Assembly (NCBI GenBank): GCA_951799425.1
Contig: OX637403.1
Span: 24,084,811-24,148,810, forward strand
Length of the DNA: 64,000 nt
Direction of reading: 5' to 3'
Origin: Ilex aquifolium
Taxonomy: Eukaryota > Streptophyta > Magnoliopsida > Aquifoliales > Aquifoliaceae
Below the pieces are notes generated by a model. It was not told the origin of the DNA. It did no database searches and saw only the letters and a list, made by a program, of their open reading frames with translations. The translations under genes were made by a program, and so were the position numbers. Positions 36,338-48,803 of this stretch are shown piece after piece. Each line of letters starts with the position of its first letter. Position 1 is the first letter of the stretch.

Positions 36338-37034
36338 TGATGGTGTAAACCTGCGCAAATGAGCTATGGGACTGGATTATGTGGTATGAACGATCTGTGT
36401 GGGGCTTGATATGGCATCTGAGCTACAAGGCTCGTGTATCGATGGACGAATGCTCTAATTAACCGACATGTAGTGCGTGTGATACAGTAGAAGTATAGTG
36501 GTTCACCGGCTAATGAGCTCGGCTAGTCCACTCTCTAATGGAGACTCTTGCTCCTTTCTCTTTATTGATGAATTGAATGTGTTACAGTAGAATACTCAGG
36601 GTATATCCCGGTTTCCAGTCGCTCTCTCCCTTTTTATAGCCTCATACTTACCTCTAATTCGGAATTATCTCCTTTATCGAAGGGATTGCTCCCTATCTTC
36701 ATCTATAATCTCGGAGTTACCTAGACTTTCTATAGCTGGCTCCAAATGGCTTGGTTTTTGCCTTTTATCATGGGATCCTCTCCTTGATTGTAGGAGAGGA
36801 TCCTTGCTGGTAATGTGTTACACGCCTTGGATTAGCTGAATTCCCACTATGAATATATCTGCTGTCATCTTACCCCCCTTTCGTCATTTCTCAGTCTGCG
36901 TCCTCAACTGGGAGTACAAGTGCTGACTGGTCGAGCTCAGACCGTGGCTGGATGGGCTCGGCTTACCTTCCTTGACCTCCAGAGTCGAGCTCTTTTCCTG
37001 AGCTCGTGTCTGGGGTTTATTTTAAGTATCATCA
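36338..37034 (-). repeat. LTR of retrotransposon 2 (5' LTR in element sense)
   Basis: It is 697 bp with TG...CA ends, followed by the CACAT target duplication. It should hold the promoter for the gag-pol transcript on the minus strand. Confidence 0.94.
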
Positions 37035-37039
37035 CACAT

Positions 37040-38625
37040 CGAGATTACCGTTAAGGAAAAGACTACGATAAAAAAAAAATGATACTGTATTTTTTGGCTC
37101 ATATTACAACTTTTATACTTGAAGTTATAATATTTTGAGGGTCATTTATAATTTTTAGGGGTAGTTATACTCGATTCTAATAATTTCGGTACCATAATCT
37201 CATGTAGAAAAGACCAAAATTTTATTTTGAAATACAAAAACTATTTTGTTGGTATTGTGTGAAGAAGATGTCTTTTTTTTTTAATATTTGTTTTAGTATA
37301 ATTTTGTATGAATTTTTATACAACTAAAAATATTTTTACTTGTTTTCTTTTAATTAACAATCGATCTCTATGATAATGAGTTTTGCCGTGAGACACAAAT
37401 TTTAACCCAAGTATTTTGATCCATTTCTTGTGATGAGCCGATAATTGAGTTGAGCTACTTGGGTTTCGTTCGGATAGGACTCGATTCAAGCTTCATTCGT
37501 ATTCTAAACGAGTCGAGTTTGAACAATTTTTTATATTCATTTAGAAAATGAGTTTAAAAAGTTCAGATCGAACTCGCAAAACTTGATTCGTTTATATGTA
37601 AAATAGTCGAGTTACTTGGACTCGGCTTGGGTTCAGTTTGTTTTGGGTTCGGCTCGGACTCGACTGATTTTTTAAACGAGCCGAATTTGAATAATATTTT
37701 AGACTCATTCAAAAAAATAACCTTGATAGGCTTGATTTGAGTTTGCAAAGTTCGGATCAATTATCAACCTTAAATGACGTAAACCTGAATTCTTCAATTA
37801 TCAGCCTTTGTATTCTTCCAGATGCTTACTCAGAATCCTTCAAACCTCGGTGTAACATTGTGCAATCTGTGTATGAGTCTTTGTGTAAGACTCTAACAAA
37901 ATACAACTGTCAAAATATGATATGACCTGATAATATAACATGAACATCAGATGAAATTAGAGAATTTGAGTCCTTTTTGGCTTGTTTCAATGAGTGAAAT
38001 CAACACGACGTGATACTATTAATAAACGAATTGGATATGAGTGAAACCAATTAAAAAATATATATGACACGACTCGTTTATATACATGTTATATAAGTTT
38101 TATATATGACGACGAACCCAATATGATTCGATTCGTTAAACAAGAATTAATAAACGAATCAGGTATGAATGAAATATTTTTTAACACAAATTCGCTAAAA
38201 CTTGACATGAATCCACCTTCTCATACTACTGACCGGAATAGTAATAAGTTCATGTAATAAGTCAAGTCAATTATTTGATATTGTACAAAGAAATTAAATT
38301 GGTTGAAATCTACTTTAATACACATTTTTTTTTTATTCTTGGCAAAGAATGTATCATGAATTTAAACGAGACTTATTTTATATAAGTGAGTCCCTCATTA
38401 ATATATGGTAGCTAATTTACCAAAAAGAAAAAAAAAATCAAAGATTCGTTTTTCCATAGAAATCAAAGCGAGATAGCAATTCTTATGTTTTGAGATATTT
38501 TAAGATGTTTTGATTAATATTTGAGAAACAAAATTTTAAACTTATTCTTTATTTCACACTGTTTTAATTTTTTTTTATTCTTTAGGTGATTGAAACAATT
38601 TAAAGAAATAAAATTTTGATCCTTG
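37040..38625. other. Intergenic DNA with decayed MITE copies
   Basis: 37038-37205 has GAGATTACCG and CGGTACCATAATCTC near its two ends, which resembles the MITE at 8692. 37440-37775 is a diverged relative of the 21621 MITE (GAGCCGATAATTGAG, AACGAGCCGAATTTGA, ATCAATTATCAACC). 37975-38220 has TATGACACGACTCG-type repeat words. I see no gene. Confidence 0.5.
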
Positions 38626-38884
38626 ATTGTGGTTAGGCCGGTCAACAGATTGAGTTTTTGGATTTATCCGAATCCTACTTTAAAAGTCTAATTTGAATCC
38701 GATTCGACAATCTGACAAACTTTATTTTCATGGTCCATATCCAAATTCGATAACGATCTAAAAATCCAATATGAATAACTTAATTTAGGGAAAATTACGA
38801 GCTTTTGACCAATCCAGAGTAGTTTTGAAACAAAATTCCCAACTAAGAGTTGGTTTCAAAATAATTCCCAAACCCAGGCACTTT

Positions 38885-39055
38885 TTAAAAACGTCAGACG
38901 GATTGACGTTTTTACTTAAAGACGTCAAATGGACTGACGCGTTTAAGCAAAAAACGTCAGTCCGTTTGACGTTTTTAAGCCCAACAGATCAGATTACAAA
39001 TTTAAAAAAACGTCGACGTTTTAATTAAAAACGTCAGTTCGACTGACGTTTTTAA
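38885..39055. repeat. Cluster of ACGTC/GACGT motifs in the left arm of the Mutator-like element
   Basis: About ten copies of AAAAACGTC or its complement GACGTTTTT occur within 170 bp, often as facing pairs 10-25 bp apart, including AAAAACGTCGACGTTTT. The right arm carries the mirror cluster at about 42645-42812. Subterminal motif clusters are known transposase-binding sites in other DNA transposons; that role here is inference. Confidence 0.8.
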
Positions 39056-39129
39056 CTCAAACCATCCTTTGCCCTTTCCCTTATTTTCTCTTCTTCCCCC
39101 GTATTTGAGCCCTAGCTCAGTCAGGCGAC

Positions 39130-39440
39130 GCAGAACCACCACCACCATCCTGCTTCACCACGCAGCACCACCCACGACCACCCAGTGCTACCCACGACCT
39201 CCCAGTGCCACCCACAACGACCCAGCGCCACCCACTACCACCCTGTGCCACCACGACCACCCACTACCACCCAGCCCCAGCCACCACCATCGCAGCACCA
39301 CCCACCACCACGCAGCACCTCCCAGCGCCACCACGACCACCCAGCGTCACCCAGGACCACCCAGCCCCACCCACGACCATCCACGACCACACACCACCAC
39401 CCAACCATCGCAGCCCCAAATCCAAGCACCACCATCAGCC
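39130..39440. repeat. Degenerate CCACCCACGACCACCCAG minisatellite in the arm
   Basis: Repeats of CCACCCACGACCACCCAGTG with small variants give long open Pro/His/Thr-rich frames in all plus-strand frames. The right arm has the mirror copy (42252-42560). Because several frames are open at once, I do not call a protein. Confidence 0.75.
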
Positions 39441-39539
39441 TCCATTGCACCGTTGATTAGGTGAGAATTCTTTTTTTTTTTCTGAAAATTATTGAATTTA
39501 TATGAAATGATTGAAATATTGAAATTGTATGATAATATT

Positions 39540-40040
39540 TATTATTGAATTGAGTTGATTATTGATTGAATTGTTGAGTTGGGTATTGAGTATATTATTG
39601 AGTTGATTATTGAATTGAGTTATTGAGTTGGGTATTGAGTAGATTATTGAGTTGATTATTGAATTGAGTTGAGTTTTTGAGTTGATTATTGAATTGAGTT
39701 GAGTTTTTGAGTTGATTATTGAGTTGGGTATTGAGTAGATTTTAGATTTTAGATTTTAGATTATAGATTATTGATTATTGATTATCTCTTGATTATTGAG
39801 TTGGGTATTGAGTAGATTTTAGATTATTGATTATTGATTATCTCTTGATTATGGAGTTGGGTATTGAGTAGATTATTGATTATTGATTATAGATTATCTC
39901 TTGATTATTGAGTTGGGTATTGAGTAGATTATTGATTATTGATTATTGATTATTGAGTGGGGTATTAAGTAGATTATTGATTATTGAGTTGGGTATTGAG
40001 TAGATTATTGATTATTGATTATCTCTTGATTATTGAGTTG
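39540..40040. repeat. AT-rich minisatellite (TTGATTATTGA / GAGTTGGGTATTGAGTAG)
   Basis: Irregular repeats of ATTGATTATTGATTATC and TTATTGAGTTGGGTATTGAG run from the inner edge of the left arm. A shorter, diverged counterpart in reverse orientation lies at 41660-42150. It is non-coding. Confidence 0.85.
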
Positions 40041-40390
40041 ATTAGCAATCCCACCTATGTCCGACCACCACCATCGCAGCACCACTTAGTGAATACGTTT
40101 TGTTTGAGTGATAAGTTTATTTGGGTGTAACATTTTAGCCTTGGTGCTAGTGAGAGAGAGATTATTGAAATTATATGAAATTATTGTAATTTTGAAATTC
40201 TATGAAAATATTGATTATTGAATTGAGTTGATTATTGATTGTGTTATTGAGTTGGGTATTGAGTAGATTATTGATTGAAGTGGAAGTTGTACTACGAGGG
40301 GTTCTGCATTTTTGGGATGTTTCTATTTAAGTTCAATATCAAACATTAACCTCCTTTGGACATATAAGCATTTTGAATGTACTGATACAG

Positions 40391-40480
40391 GAGGGCAAAG
40401 GTGGAAAAGTGAAGAAGGTATTGCTGACAACTCCAGTGAGGCGATCAAGCCGAATCCGCAGCCGTGCGGTCATGTCTCCA
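40391..40480 (+). pseudogene. Exon-like fragment captured in the Mutator-like element
   Basis: After a good acceptor (ACTGATACAG) the frame reads GKGGKVKKVLLTTPVRRSS, then RIRSRAVMSP and a stop. This looks like the basic C-terminus of a nuclear protein. A 3'-UTR-like stretch follows. I do not recognise the parent gene. No other exon is present in the element, so it is best seen as a captured fragment. Confidence 0.4.
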
Positions 40481-41136
40481 TGATTTCTCAGCACCCTTGG
40501 ATTATCTTTCTTGAACGAAACAGCATCTTCGTTGTTTCATGATTTATTATCCCTCCCCCTTCCACTGAAACTAAAGATGGGGGGAGGGGGTAACTTCAGT
40601 TAATGTAATGGTAGCTGTTTGTAATCTGTAGGAACTTTAACTTAATCCAAATTTCAATCTACTAATTGCATTTCATTTGCTTCTCATAATTTGAAATCTC
40701 CAATCTCATTAGTCCTTTTATCATTCTTTTCCTTGTGGTTCTGTGTTTTTTTTTTTACTGGCTCAATTTGCACCGCGTTTCCTTTGGGATGATGTGATTC
40801 TCATTGCAGAGCTAAGCCATATTTGCTATAAGCCATATGGAGCTTTAGGAAATAATATCTCAATGAGCAATATGACCCTTTCGGTTTTTGTGGTGTAAAA
40901 CAAAGTTGAATTTAAGTGCTCTTTTAAATGATTTTAAGTGCTTCACAGAACAAGATGGTTCATCATTATCAAAACTTTTGAAAAAAATAAACAAAAAGGT
41001 GCTCCGTAGAACAAAAGGGATGAATTTTATAACTTCCCAGTACATGCACACAGATCATTCAAGCAGTGCTATATTTCACGCACACAGATCATTACAAGGA
41101 ATTCTTCTGAACTGATAATCATAGAACTTATGTACA

Positions 41137-41183
<47 letters not shown>

Positions 41184-44153
41184 GGTGGCAGTCATCTATA
41201 TTATATTTTTTCTTTCCTTTCTTTTGGGCGCCAAATTATCATGTATTTAGGTCAATACCCCTCATTCTTTTATTCTGGGATCAAAGGGGGCCTGCAACTA
41301 CTTGACGATGGCAATGAACTCTGAAGCTTCCCCTTTCTACTCGGAAAAGACGATGGCAATGAACTCTGAAGCTTTCTTGGATATAATGGGCTTGAGAAGA
41401 GTGTAGGACTTGTAGGCATCTAATCCACCTGCATAGCTCTTGCATGACTTCATTTTTCTTCTCTAAGGAACTTCTTTCTTTGCAACATCTTCCCTGTTTT
41501 GGACAAACTGAAAGCTAACACACAATGCAGATCAAAACTTGAAAATCTTGCTTGTATGCAAGCACACAACTTTATTGAAGTGAACCATTCTGTTTTTTTT
41601 GCGCTATTCACATAAATATTTACAAAATTTTCACATATTCTATTTAAATTGTTCTGCTCAAGCTCTCTGCATCAATAATCAACTCAATACCTCAATAATC
41701 AACGCAATACCTCAATAATCAACTCAATACCCCAAATCCAAGCACCACCACCATTGAAAAGAATCAGCTCAAATGCTTATGTCATAGAAAACACCCTAGC
41801 AATAACAGAAAACATATTTGCGCAATTGCTTATCATAAAAAATTTCCACCAACAGTCAATCTCTTTTTTTGAAAAAATCAAAACAAACCATCAAATCCTA
41901 ATACAAATAGACAGCACAACATGAGAATAAAAATGAACTCATCAAATCACACAAAAACTACGAAAAAACCAATCAAAGATCTAGCAAAGCAAACCCAATT
42001 GAACCCAATATCCAACTCAAAAACACAATTAATAATCAACTCTACTCAATACCCAACTCAATAACACACATGTATTCTACCTTCAATAATCAACCCAATA
42101 ATATACTCAATACCCAACTCAATAATTCAATCAATAATCAACTCAATTCAATAATAAATATTATCATACAATTTCAATATTTCAATCATTTCATATAAAT
42201 TCAATAATTTTCAGAAAAAAAAAAAAGAATTCTCACCTAATCAACGGTGCAATGGAGGCTGATGGTGGTGCTTGGATTTGGGGCTGCGATGGTTGGGTGG
42301 TGGTGTGTGGTCGTGGGTGGGGCTGGGTGGTCCTGGGTGACGCTGGGTGGTCGTGGTGGCGCTGGGAGGTGCTGCGTGGTGGTGGGTGGTGCTGCGATGG
42401 TGGTGGCTGGGGCTGGGTGGTAGTGGGTGGTCGTGGTGGCGCAGGGTGATCGTGGGTGGCGCTGGGTCGTTGTGGGTGGCACTGGGAGGTCGTGGGTAGC
42501 ACTGGGTGGTCGTGGGTGGCGCTGGGTGGTGCTGCGTGGTGAAGCAGGATGGTGGTGGTGGTTCTGCGTCGCCTGACTGAGCTAGGGCTCAAATACGGGG
42601 GAAGAAGAGAAAATAAGGGAAAGGGCAAAGGATGGTTTGAGTTAAAAACGTCAGTCGAACTGACGTTTTTAATCAAAACGTCGACGTTTTTTTAAATTTG
42701 TAATCTGATCTGTTGGGCTTAAAAACGTCAAACGGACTGACGTTTTTTGCTTAAACGCGTCAGTCCATTTGACGTCTTTAAGTAAAAACGTCAATCCGTC
42801 TAACGTTTTTAAAAAGTGCTTGGGTTTGGGAATTATTTTGAAACCAACTCTTAGTCGGGAATTTTGTTTCAAAACTACTCTGGATTGGTCAAAAGCTCGA
42901 AAATTACACCCAGTTCCCAGTCACTTAATCACCTAGACCCCCTGACATTTAAAATATTACACACAAACCTCTTAAAATTTGTACGCGCATTACACATAAA
43001 CTCTTGCCGTTAAATGACCGTTAGTATATCCGTTAGTAAATTATATTTAAACCCCTAAAATTTTAAACGTATAATACTTAGACCCTTTAAGTTTAAAATA
43101 TTATATTTATACAAAAAATAATCCAATTAAATATAGAATATCAAATATTTTAAATTTTATAACTAAAATTCATATTCTATTATGTCATTTATTGAAATAA
43201 AATCAGAAATAAAAATTTATTTTTTTCATAAAAAAAATCATAATTAGTATTGTTGATGACAAAACTTAGACGACCTCCACGTCAGTTTGGACTTGGACTA
43301 AATAGATTTTTCACCTTGGGTCAATTTTTTTATCATCAAGTACGAACATATGAAATAAGTTTAATCAACACATTTACATGTTTTATTATATCATATATTG
43401 ACATAAAAATCAAACAAAATCCTAATTTTTTGAGAAAAAATAATAATCAGTATAAATATATTAAAGAAAAAAAATAGTAATTAGTATAAATATATTAAAG
43501 AACTCAATTTAACACTCATTTGTATATAATTATACTGTCTATTGGAATAAAACAAAAAAATCTAACAAAAGGTCAAAGTGTATTGAATACAATATTTTAT
43601 ATTTTTAATTGAGGTAATTTAGTTGTTTAATAAATTTCGTTTTAAACTTGAGAGGTCTAAATGTTACACGTCTATAAACTTTAGAGGGTTTAGGTATTAT
43701 TTACTAATGGATATGCTGAAGGACATTAATGATAGGGGTTTAAATGTTATGCACGTACAAACTTTAGGGGTCTATATATAATATTTCAAATGTTAGGGGT
43801 CTAAGTGATTAAGTAACAAACCTTTGGGGGTTTTGATGTAATTTTTCCTTCAATATTTAACTAAATTTTAACAAATTACATATAAATTTTACCTGAATTT
43901 CTTCAAATAATCTCTTACTTTCTTTAATATTTATATACAAATATATAAATATTTCGAATCAGCTCATAATCAGATCGGATATAGGTATATCTAAATTCGA
44001 ATCCGTGAAATATAAGATATCGAATTCGAATTTGGGTTCGGATAATGGATAAAAAAAAATATCAATCCATATCTAGGTAATCAGATTTAGACTTGGGTCA
44101 GGTCGGGTCAGATTATGATCAAAATTCAACCTATTGATTGGCCTAATTGTGAT

Positions 44154-45476
44154 GGTTGTTGATCCTGTATGATGCCTTATCTTTGTTACAAATTTCCTTA
44201 CTCTCTCAATGGAAAAAAATGCATAGGAGGACTAAAAAATGCAATGGCAAAAACGCGGGTTTTTAGGTCTATGTTTTGAATACTTGGAAATTGGAGAATT
44301 CAAAGGCCACTCAAATTGGTCTGCCATTACTGAGTTCTTCACCAATCAGATTCATATATATAAGCCATTTTCAAAGATTTGAGTGCCCAATTTGGAGGAA
44401 GACCAGCAGTCTATGGTAATGGCATTGACCCATTTTGTCATCTTTAGAAAAAAATGGGAGATTGAAGAAAATTTTTGATTTTCAGACATGATTAGCGCAT
44501 ATTTTTATTTTATTTTATGCCTTTCAAGTCTTTTGATTTCCTTATGTTGTTCTTCATATGGTCTAGAGTTGACAACTAATCATGTCATGCTAAATTTATA
44601 TTGCGCTTAAACGAATCGGTGTTTAAGTATGTCGCATTCTTATCGTGTTTAGGAATCTATTAAATTATATATGTATTATTTGACGTATTGTAATCGGGTT
44701 GGGTGAAATATATTTGGGATATTGAGAATGAGATTTGATTAGCCGAGTTATATTATAATTTCTTTAAATTATAATTGCAAGATCAACTATATGAGGAATA
44801 TATGTGTCTTTTTGTTAAAAAATCATAGGCAAGTGTATGAAAGGTCTACATTGCATCAAATTAAATAATAAAAAATGAACCATTTAGACGTCAAGTACAT
44901 GATTTTAATCTCTTCTAGCTATTTTCGAGAATGTTTCTTATTTACTTTTAGATTAAAAATAATAATAATTTTTGTAGCTCTTTTTACACCATATCACGGA
45001 TTTTCTCAAAATCAATTAAACTTTCATAATTAATTCCATGAAATATCTCTCAAAAAATAGTTCCTAGTAAAAAAAAAAGATACATAATAAAAAATTCTTA
45101 TTATGTTATAGATAAGTGGATTGAGATCCTCTTCGTCATTTTTTTTTACACAATTTTATTCAATAATAGATCACTCACCATGTACTCATGTAAGATCCAC
45201 TATTTATGTGTGGATTCCTCTCTTGTATACGGTTGATGATCTCCTATTGATTAAAAGTGTAATAGAGAGGAGTGAATATATGTCATGGTTAACCCAAATG
45301 ATTAGTTCAAGCGGTAACATAAATAAGTTGTAAATTCAGACGTCTTGAGTTTAAATCTTAACAATCTTTGGAGTCAGACCATGAATACCTTAATTTATCC
45401 ACATGAATGACTTGCCTTTGACCAGACCAGACAAAGAATTAATCGACGTGCACGTAAATTCGTCGGGACTTAAAAT
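44154..45476. other. AT-rich intergenic DNA
   Basis: No gene. At 45290-45365 the words TAGTTCAAGCGGTA and GAGTTTAAATCTT resemble weakened box A and box B of a tRNA-derived SINE head, but no body or tail is clear. Confidence 0.45.
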
Positions 45477-46566
45477 GGGGTAAATTTCACTAACATCCCC
45501 TAGAGAATAGCCTAATTATAGGAACACCCCCTATAATTCTTGAAATATCACTGTCACTCCTTGTCAGATTTTGTTCTTAACGGAATAGACGAAAATTCTA
45601 CTTTTACATAATTACCATTAACAAAAAAACTCTTTTTACTCATTTACACTTCATAGAACATTAAATTTTATTAATTTAAAATTTAATTTTATTAAAATCA
45701 ATTTCATCAAATTTATCTATTTCATCAATTAATTTTATCACTTAACATTTACTTTCATTAATTTAAATATTAATTTTGTCACACTACCACTAATTTCATC
45801 AATTTAACACTAAATAAATATATAATTTTATCAAATTAATATTCAATTTAATCAAATTAATATTTTAAAATTGAATTTTGTCAAATTAATATTCAATTTA
45901 TTTAATTTAGAATTTAGTTTCATCAAATTGAACTTCAATTTTATTAAATTGATATTTAATTTATTAATTCAAATATTAATTTCATCACGCTAACACTAAT
46001 TTCATCAATTTAACACCAAATTAATATTTTAAAATTTAATTTTGTCAAATTAAACTCAAATTAACATTTAATTTATTTAATTTAGAATTTAGTTTCATCA
46101 AATTGAACTTCAATTGGATAAAATTGAATGACAATTGTGTGGATGTAATGTTAATTTTATGAAATTGTATGTTAATTTGACAAGATTTAATGTTAATTTT
46201 AGAAATTTAATGGTCACTATTGTAATTAATTTGGTTAAATTGAATATTAATTTAGTGTTAATTTGATTAAATTGGATACGAGACTTGTTTGAGTCTAAGA
46301 TTAGTATTATTCAAAAAGAGAATAAAGAATGTTTGAGTATATGAATAATATTTTATAATTTTACATTTAAAAGGCAAATTTGTTATTTAAGAGAGAAAAT
46401 TCATTGATATTATCACTTTTTGGCTTTGTCAATAACATTATTGATGGTAGAGGTAGTAATTGAAACAGACATATGAATTATTGGGGTGACAATGATATTT
46501 TAAAAACTATAGGGGTGTCCCTATAATTAAGCTATTTTTTTAGGGGATATTAGTGAAATTTACCCC
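45477..46566. mobile_element. TIR element, about 1.09 kb, non-coding
   Basis: The left end GGGGTAAATTTCACTAAC and the reverse complement of the right end (GGGGTAAATTTCACTAAT) match. The match continues inward through ATCCCCTA, TAATTATAGG and ACACCCCCTA. The interior is long low-complexity ATTTAATTTTATCAAATT sequence. No clean target duplication was found. Ends like these are common in plant MITEs. Confidence 0.75.
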
Positions 46567-47960
46567 AAAAACGTGTCATGGTTCATGTGAATAAATATAC
46601 ACCATGGCATGACATAAAGATGGATGAATGATGTTTATGATGACGATGATGATGAGAGAGAAAAATTGGCGTGGGTGATGGGCATATTATACAAAATCGA
46701 GGGAGGCGCATGCAAAACACCCCCTCATTATTCTGTCCTGTCTCTCTATTTTCACCCCCAAGCAACCTCTTTCTCTTACGTTGTTTCAGATTTCCTCAAT
46801 TTCCACTTACGCATGACATTATCTCCACTGTCCACATGCCCCTATTGTTTCTACATTTTACTCACTTGCCATCAATCCTTTTTGTTTTTTTTTTTAGCAT
46901 AAGTTTTTTGTAAGACATTATCTTATATATCCATTGAATTTATATCCTTAGTTATTAAATGCTACAATCATATCATTTTAATTGATTATTTTGGTAGAGA
47001 TTTTTATTTTATAATATTTTTTAAACAATTAAAGTACTAATGATTCGGCTCATGCATCCCTTACTAAGATTACATACTTAGATATATTTGAAATAATTAA
47101 AATATCGAAAAAAAATTCATATTATTTTCGTCAAGAAGTTTGAAATTGACTTTGCCCGACTCTCTAGAAATTATATTTATATTTTCAAGAAAAAGGTATC
47201 AGACGAGTGACTATATCAACGAAAAAAGAAGGATAAATGAAGTGAAATGTTACAAGAAGATTTATCACTCCAACTAGAATGGAATCGATGAACAAACATT
47301 TGAAGCTAAAAACTAACGAAATTCAAGGAAAAAAAATGGAATAGAACATTATAGTGTAGGGTAAGACAAGTGTAAGACGTTATTGCTCTTAGCTAATCTT
47401 AATCGGTTTGACAAGTTACAATTTCTTTAAGTGAAATATGAAAGACTTTGTATTTGAATATCAAAAGATTAAACTTGATAAATTTTAGACTTTTAAAATT
47501 TTCATAAAAATGTGAAAACCAATCACATGAGAAAATAAAAGTTAAAAACAATTGGATCCCTATGTATAGAAAATAAAAGTTAATGGAAAAACCCAAAAAA
47601 GAATAAAAATTGAGAAAAGAGGAAAATATTATTATTGTTGGGGGAAAAAAAGTAGGAGGGCATTGTTGTCCAACAAGAAAAAAGTGGGAAACTTGCAACA
47701 CGCGATTGAAGAGAAAGTGAGATTCTTTGCTTTGTTTTGTGAGCACAGAGCGCTGAGCTGAGCTGCCATGCCAAAGATGTTAGCTTTTTTAAGTCCAAAA
47801 ACACAGTCCAATCCAAACTGCTCTAAATTGAACTGAGAAAGCTGGCAAAGGGACCAGAGAGAGAGAGAGAGGAGCCAAAATGATGATGGAGTAGGCAAAA
47901 AATGGTGTCTGCTTGCTGTCTTCTCTTTGGGGTTTCTGTTTCTCTGACCATATCATTTCG
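46567..47960. other. Upstream region of the HD-Zip III gene
   Basis: No gene is seen. The region is AT-rich, with (GA)n tracts from about 47859. It is the likely promoter of the gene at 48804. TATATATGCC at about 47965 is one possible TATA element, but no start site can be fixed. Confidence 0.4.
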
Positions 47961-48306
47961 TGTATATATGCCAAGGAGAGAGAGAGAGATCTGACTGAAA
48001 ATATTTGAGCTTTTTTGTGGGGTTTATTTATTTTGTATATGATATACAAGACTGTGGTGGTCCTTAACTTCTTTGAGGTGAATATACATAGGGAGAGTGA
48101 GAGAAAGAGAGAGAGAGTAATTCGAAGACTCTGCCGGTATCGGTGATCTGAATTGACAAATTTTCCTGATTTGCTGCTACGTACGGCGACGGACGCTTGA
48201 TCTCGCGATCCGATAATGGAAGAAGATCTGCGTTTCGTGCTTCACGCTGCATGGTTGTGAGGGAACGAAGAAGACGACAAAGTTCCACTTGCTTCTTCAA
48301 AACAAG

Positions 48307-48692
48307 GTAATGCTGTTTCTCTCTCCCTCTCCCTCTCCCCCTCTATCTCTATATTTGTACCTATATGTATATAAATATACGCACACACACACATACACAC
48401 ACATGTGTGTGTGTGTCTTGATTATTCAGTCTTTTGAAAACTTGTAAGCTTCAGACACAAGCTTCACCAAATATCAACTCTTATCTCATCCATACAATCA
48501 CACGTAAACAATACGTGATCTGAGTGAACACGGTGTTCTAATAGCCAATAAGAATCACCAAAGCTGGAAAATTAGTTTCAGAGTATGATTGGAGATTAGA
48601 TTTTTCCTTTTAAGCTTCTTTATCTTTTCGAAGGGTTTTAAAACTATGGAAATGAAGAAAATTGCTCAGTTTAGTTATTGAAAATTGCAGAT
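48307..48692 (+). other. Probable 5'-UTR intron of the HD-Zip III gene
   Basis: The donor is CAAAACAAG|GTAATG at 48307 and the acceptor AAATTGCAG ends at 48692. The intron holds CT-rich and (CA)n/(GT)n microsatellites (48318-48420). Leader introns are common in this gene family. Without a transcript this remains a prediction. Confidence 0.45.
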
Positions 48693-48803
48693 TAGGGGTA
48701 CACTAATGTAGAATATTAGTGTTTAATTAGCATAAAAAAGGGAGAGGGTTTTTTTGTTCTTGGAATCTGAATTTATTGTTGTGATTTTGAATTTTTTGAA
48801 GTG

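Larger units (their letters stand above)
24203..37034 (-). mobile_element. Nearly complete Ty3/gypsy LTR retrotransposon of the Tat lineage, 12.8 kb
   Basis: The 697-bp LTRs (24203-24899 and 36338-37034) begin TGATG and end CATCA. They are flanked by a perfect 5-bp target duplication CACAT (24198-24202 and 37035-37039). Reading on the minus strand the order is 5' LTR, primer-binding site, gag, protease, reverse transcriptase, two RNase H domains, integrase, hairpin array, antisense genes, polypurine tract, 3' LTR. The second RNase H and an extra antisense gene before the 3' LTR are known marks of the Tat lineage. The LTRs differ at about eleven positions by eye, mostly transitions, so the insertion is fairly recent. 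Two stops in gag-pol make this copy non-autonomous today, but the first antisense gene is open throughout. Confidence 0.95.
38799..42898. mobile_element. Mutator-like (Pack-MULE-type) element with ~800-bp terminal inverted repeats
   Basis: It starts GAGCTTTTGACCAATCC and ends GGATTGGTCAAAAGCTC. It is flanked by a perfect 9-bp duplication GAAAATTAC (38790-38798 and 42899-42907), the hallmark of Mutator-like transposition. The inverted arms run about 38799-39610 and 42085-42898 and are nearly identical. No transposase is present. The centre (about 40040-41700) holds unrelated sequence, including an exon-like piece at 40391-40480 and a (CT)n run at 41141-41181, as in elements that have picked up host DNA. 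The insertion lies 11 bp from the end of the host TIR element. Confidence 0.88.
38788..43848. mobile_element. TIR element inside the MITE, itself carrying a Mutator-like insertion
   Basis: The left end is GGGAAAATTAC and the right end TGTAATTTTTCC, which are inverted repeats. The inner ends match too: CACTTAATCACCTAGACCCC (42922 on) and its mirror GGGGTCTAAGTGATTAAG near 43795. Without the 4.1-kb insertion it would be about 0.95 kb. The interior is AT-rich with no protein. The target duplication is not clear (TTA / TTC), so the superfamily is open. Confidence 0.65.
38634..44145. mobile_element. hAT-like MITE split by two nested insertions
   Basis: The ends TAGGCCGGTCAA and TTGGCCTA are flanked by an 8-bp target duplication with one mismatch (ATTGTGGT 38626-38633, ATTGTGAT 44146-44153). 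The host pieces 38634-38787 and 43849-44145 align end to end with the family copy at 17268-17692 (for example AAATTTTAACAAATTA). Everything between them is later insertion. Confidence 0.8.

Noticed and set aside
39069-39464. Pro/His/Thr-rich proteins in several overlapping frames (also 42233-42676)
   Set aside because: They are translations of a CCACCCACGACC minisatellite open in all frames, and they lie in the inverted arms of a transposon.
45290-45365. tRNA gene or SINE head
   Set aside because: Box A and box B-like words are too degenerate and no cloverleaf, body or tail can be drawn.
46624-46913. Short gene upstream of the HD-Zip III gene
   Set aside because: Two overlapping frames with biased composition, no splice context and no family resemblance.
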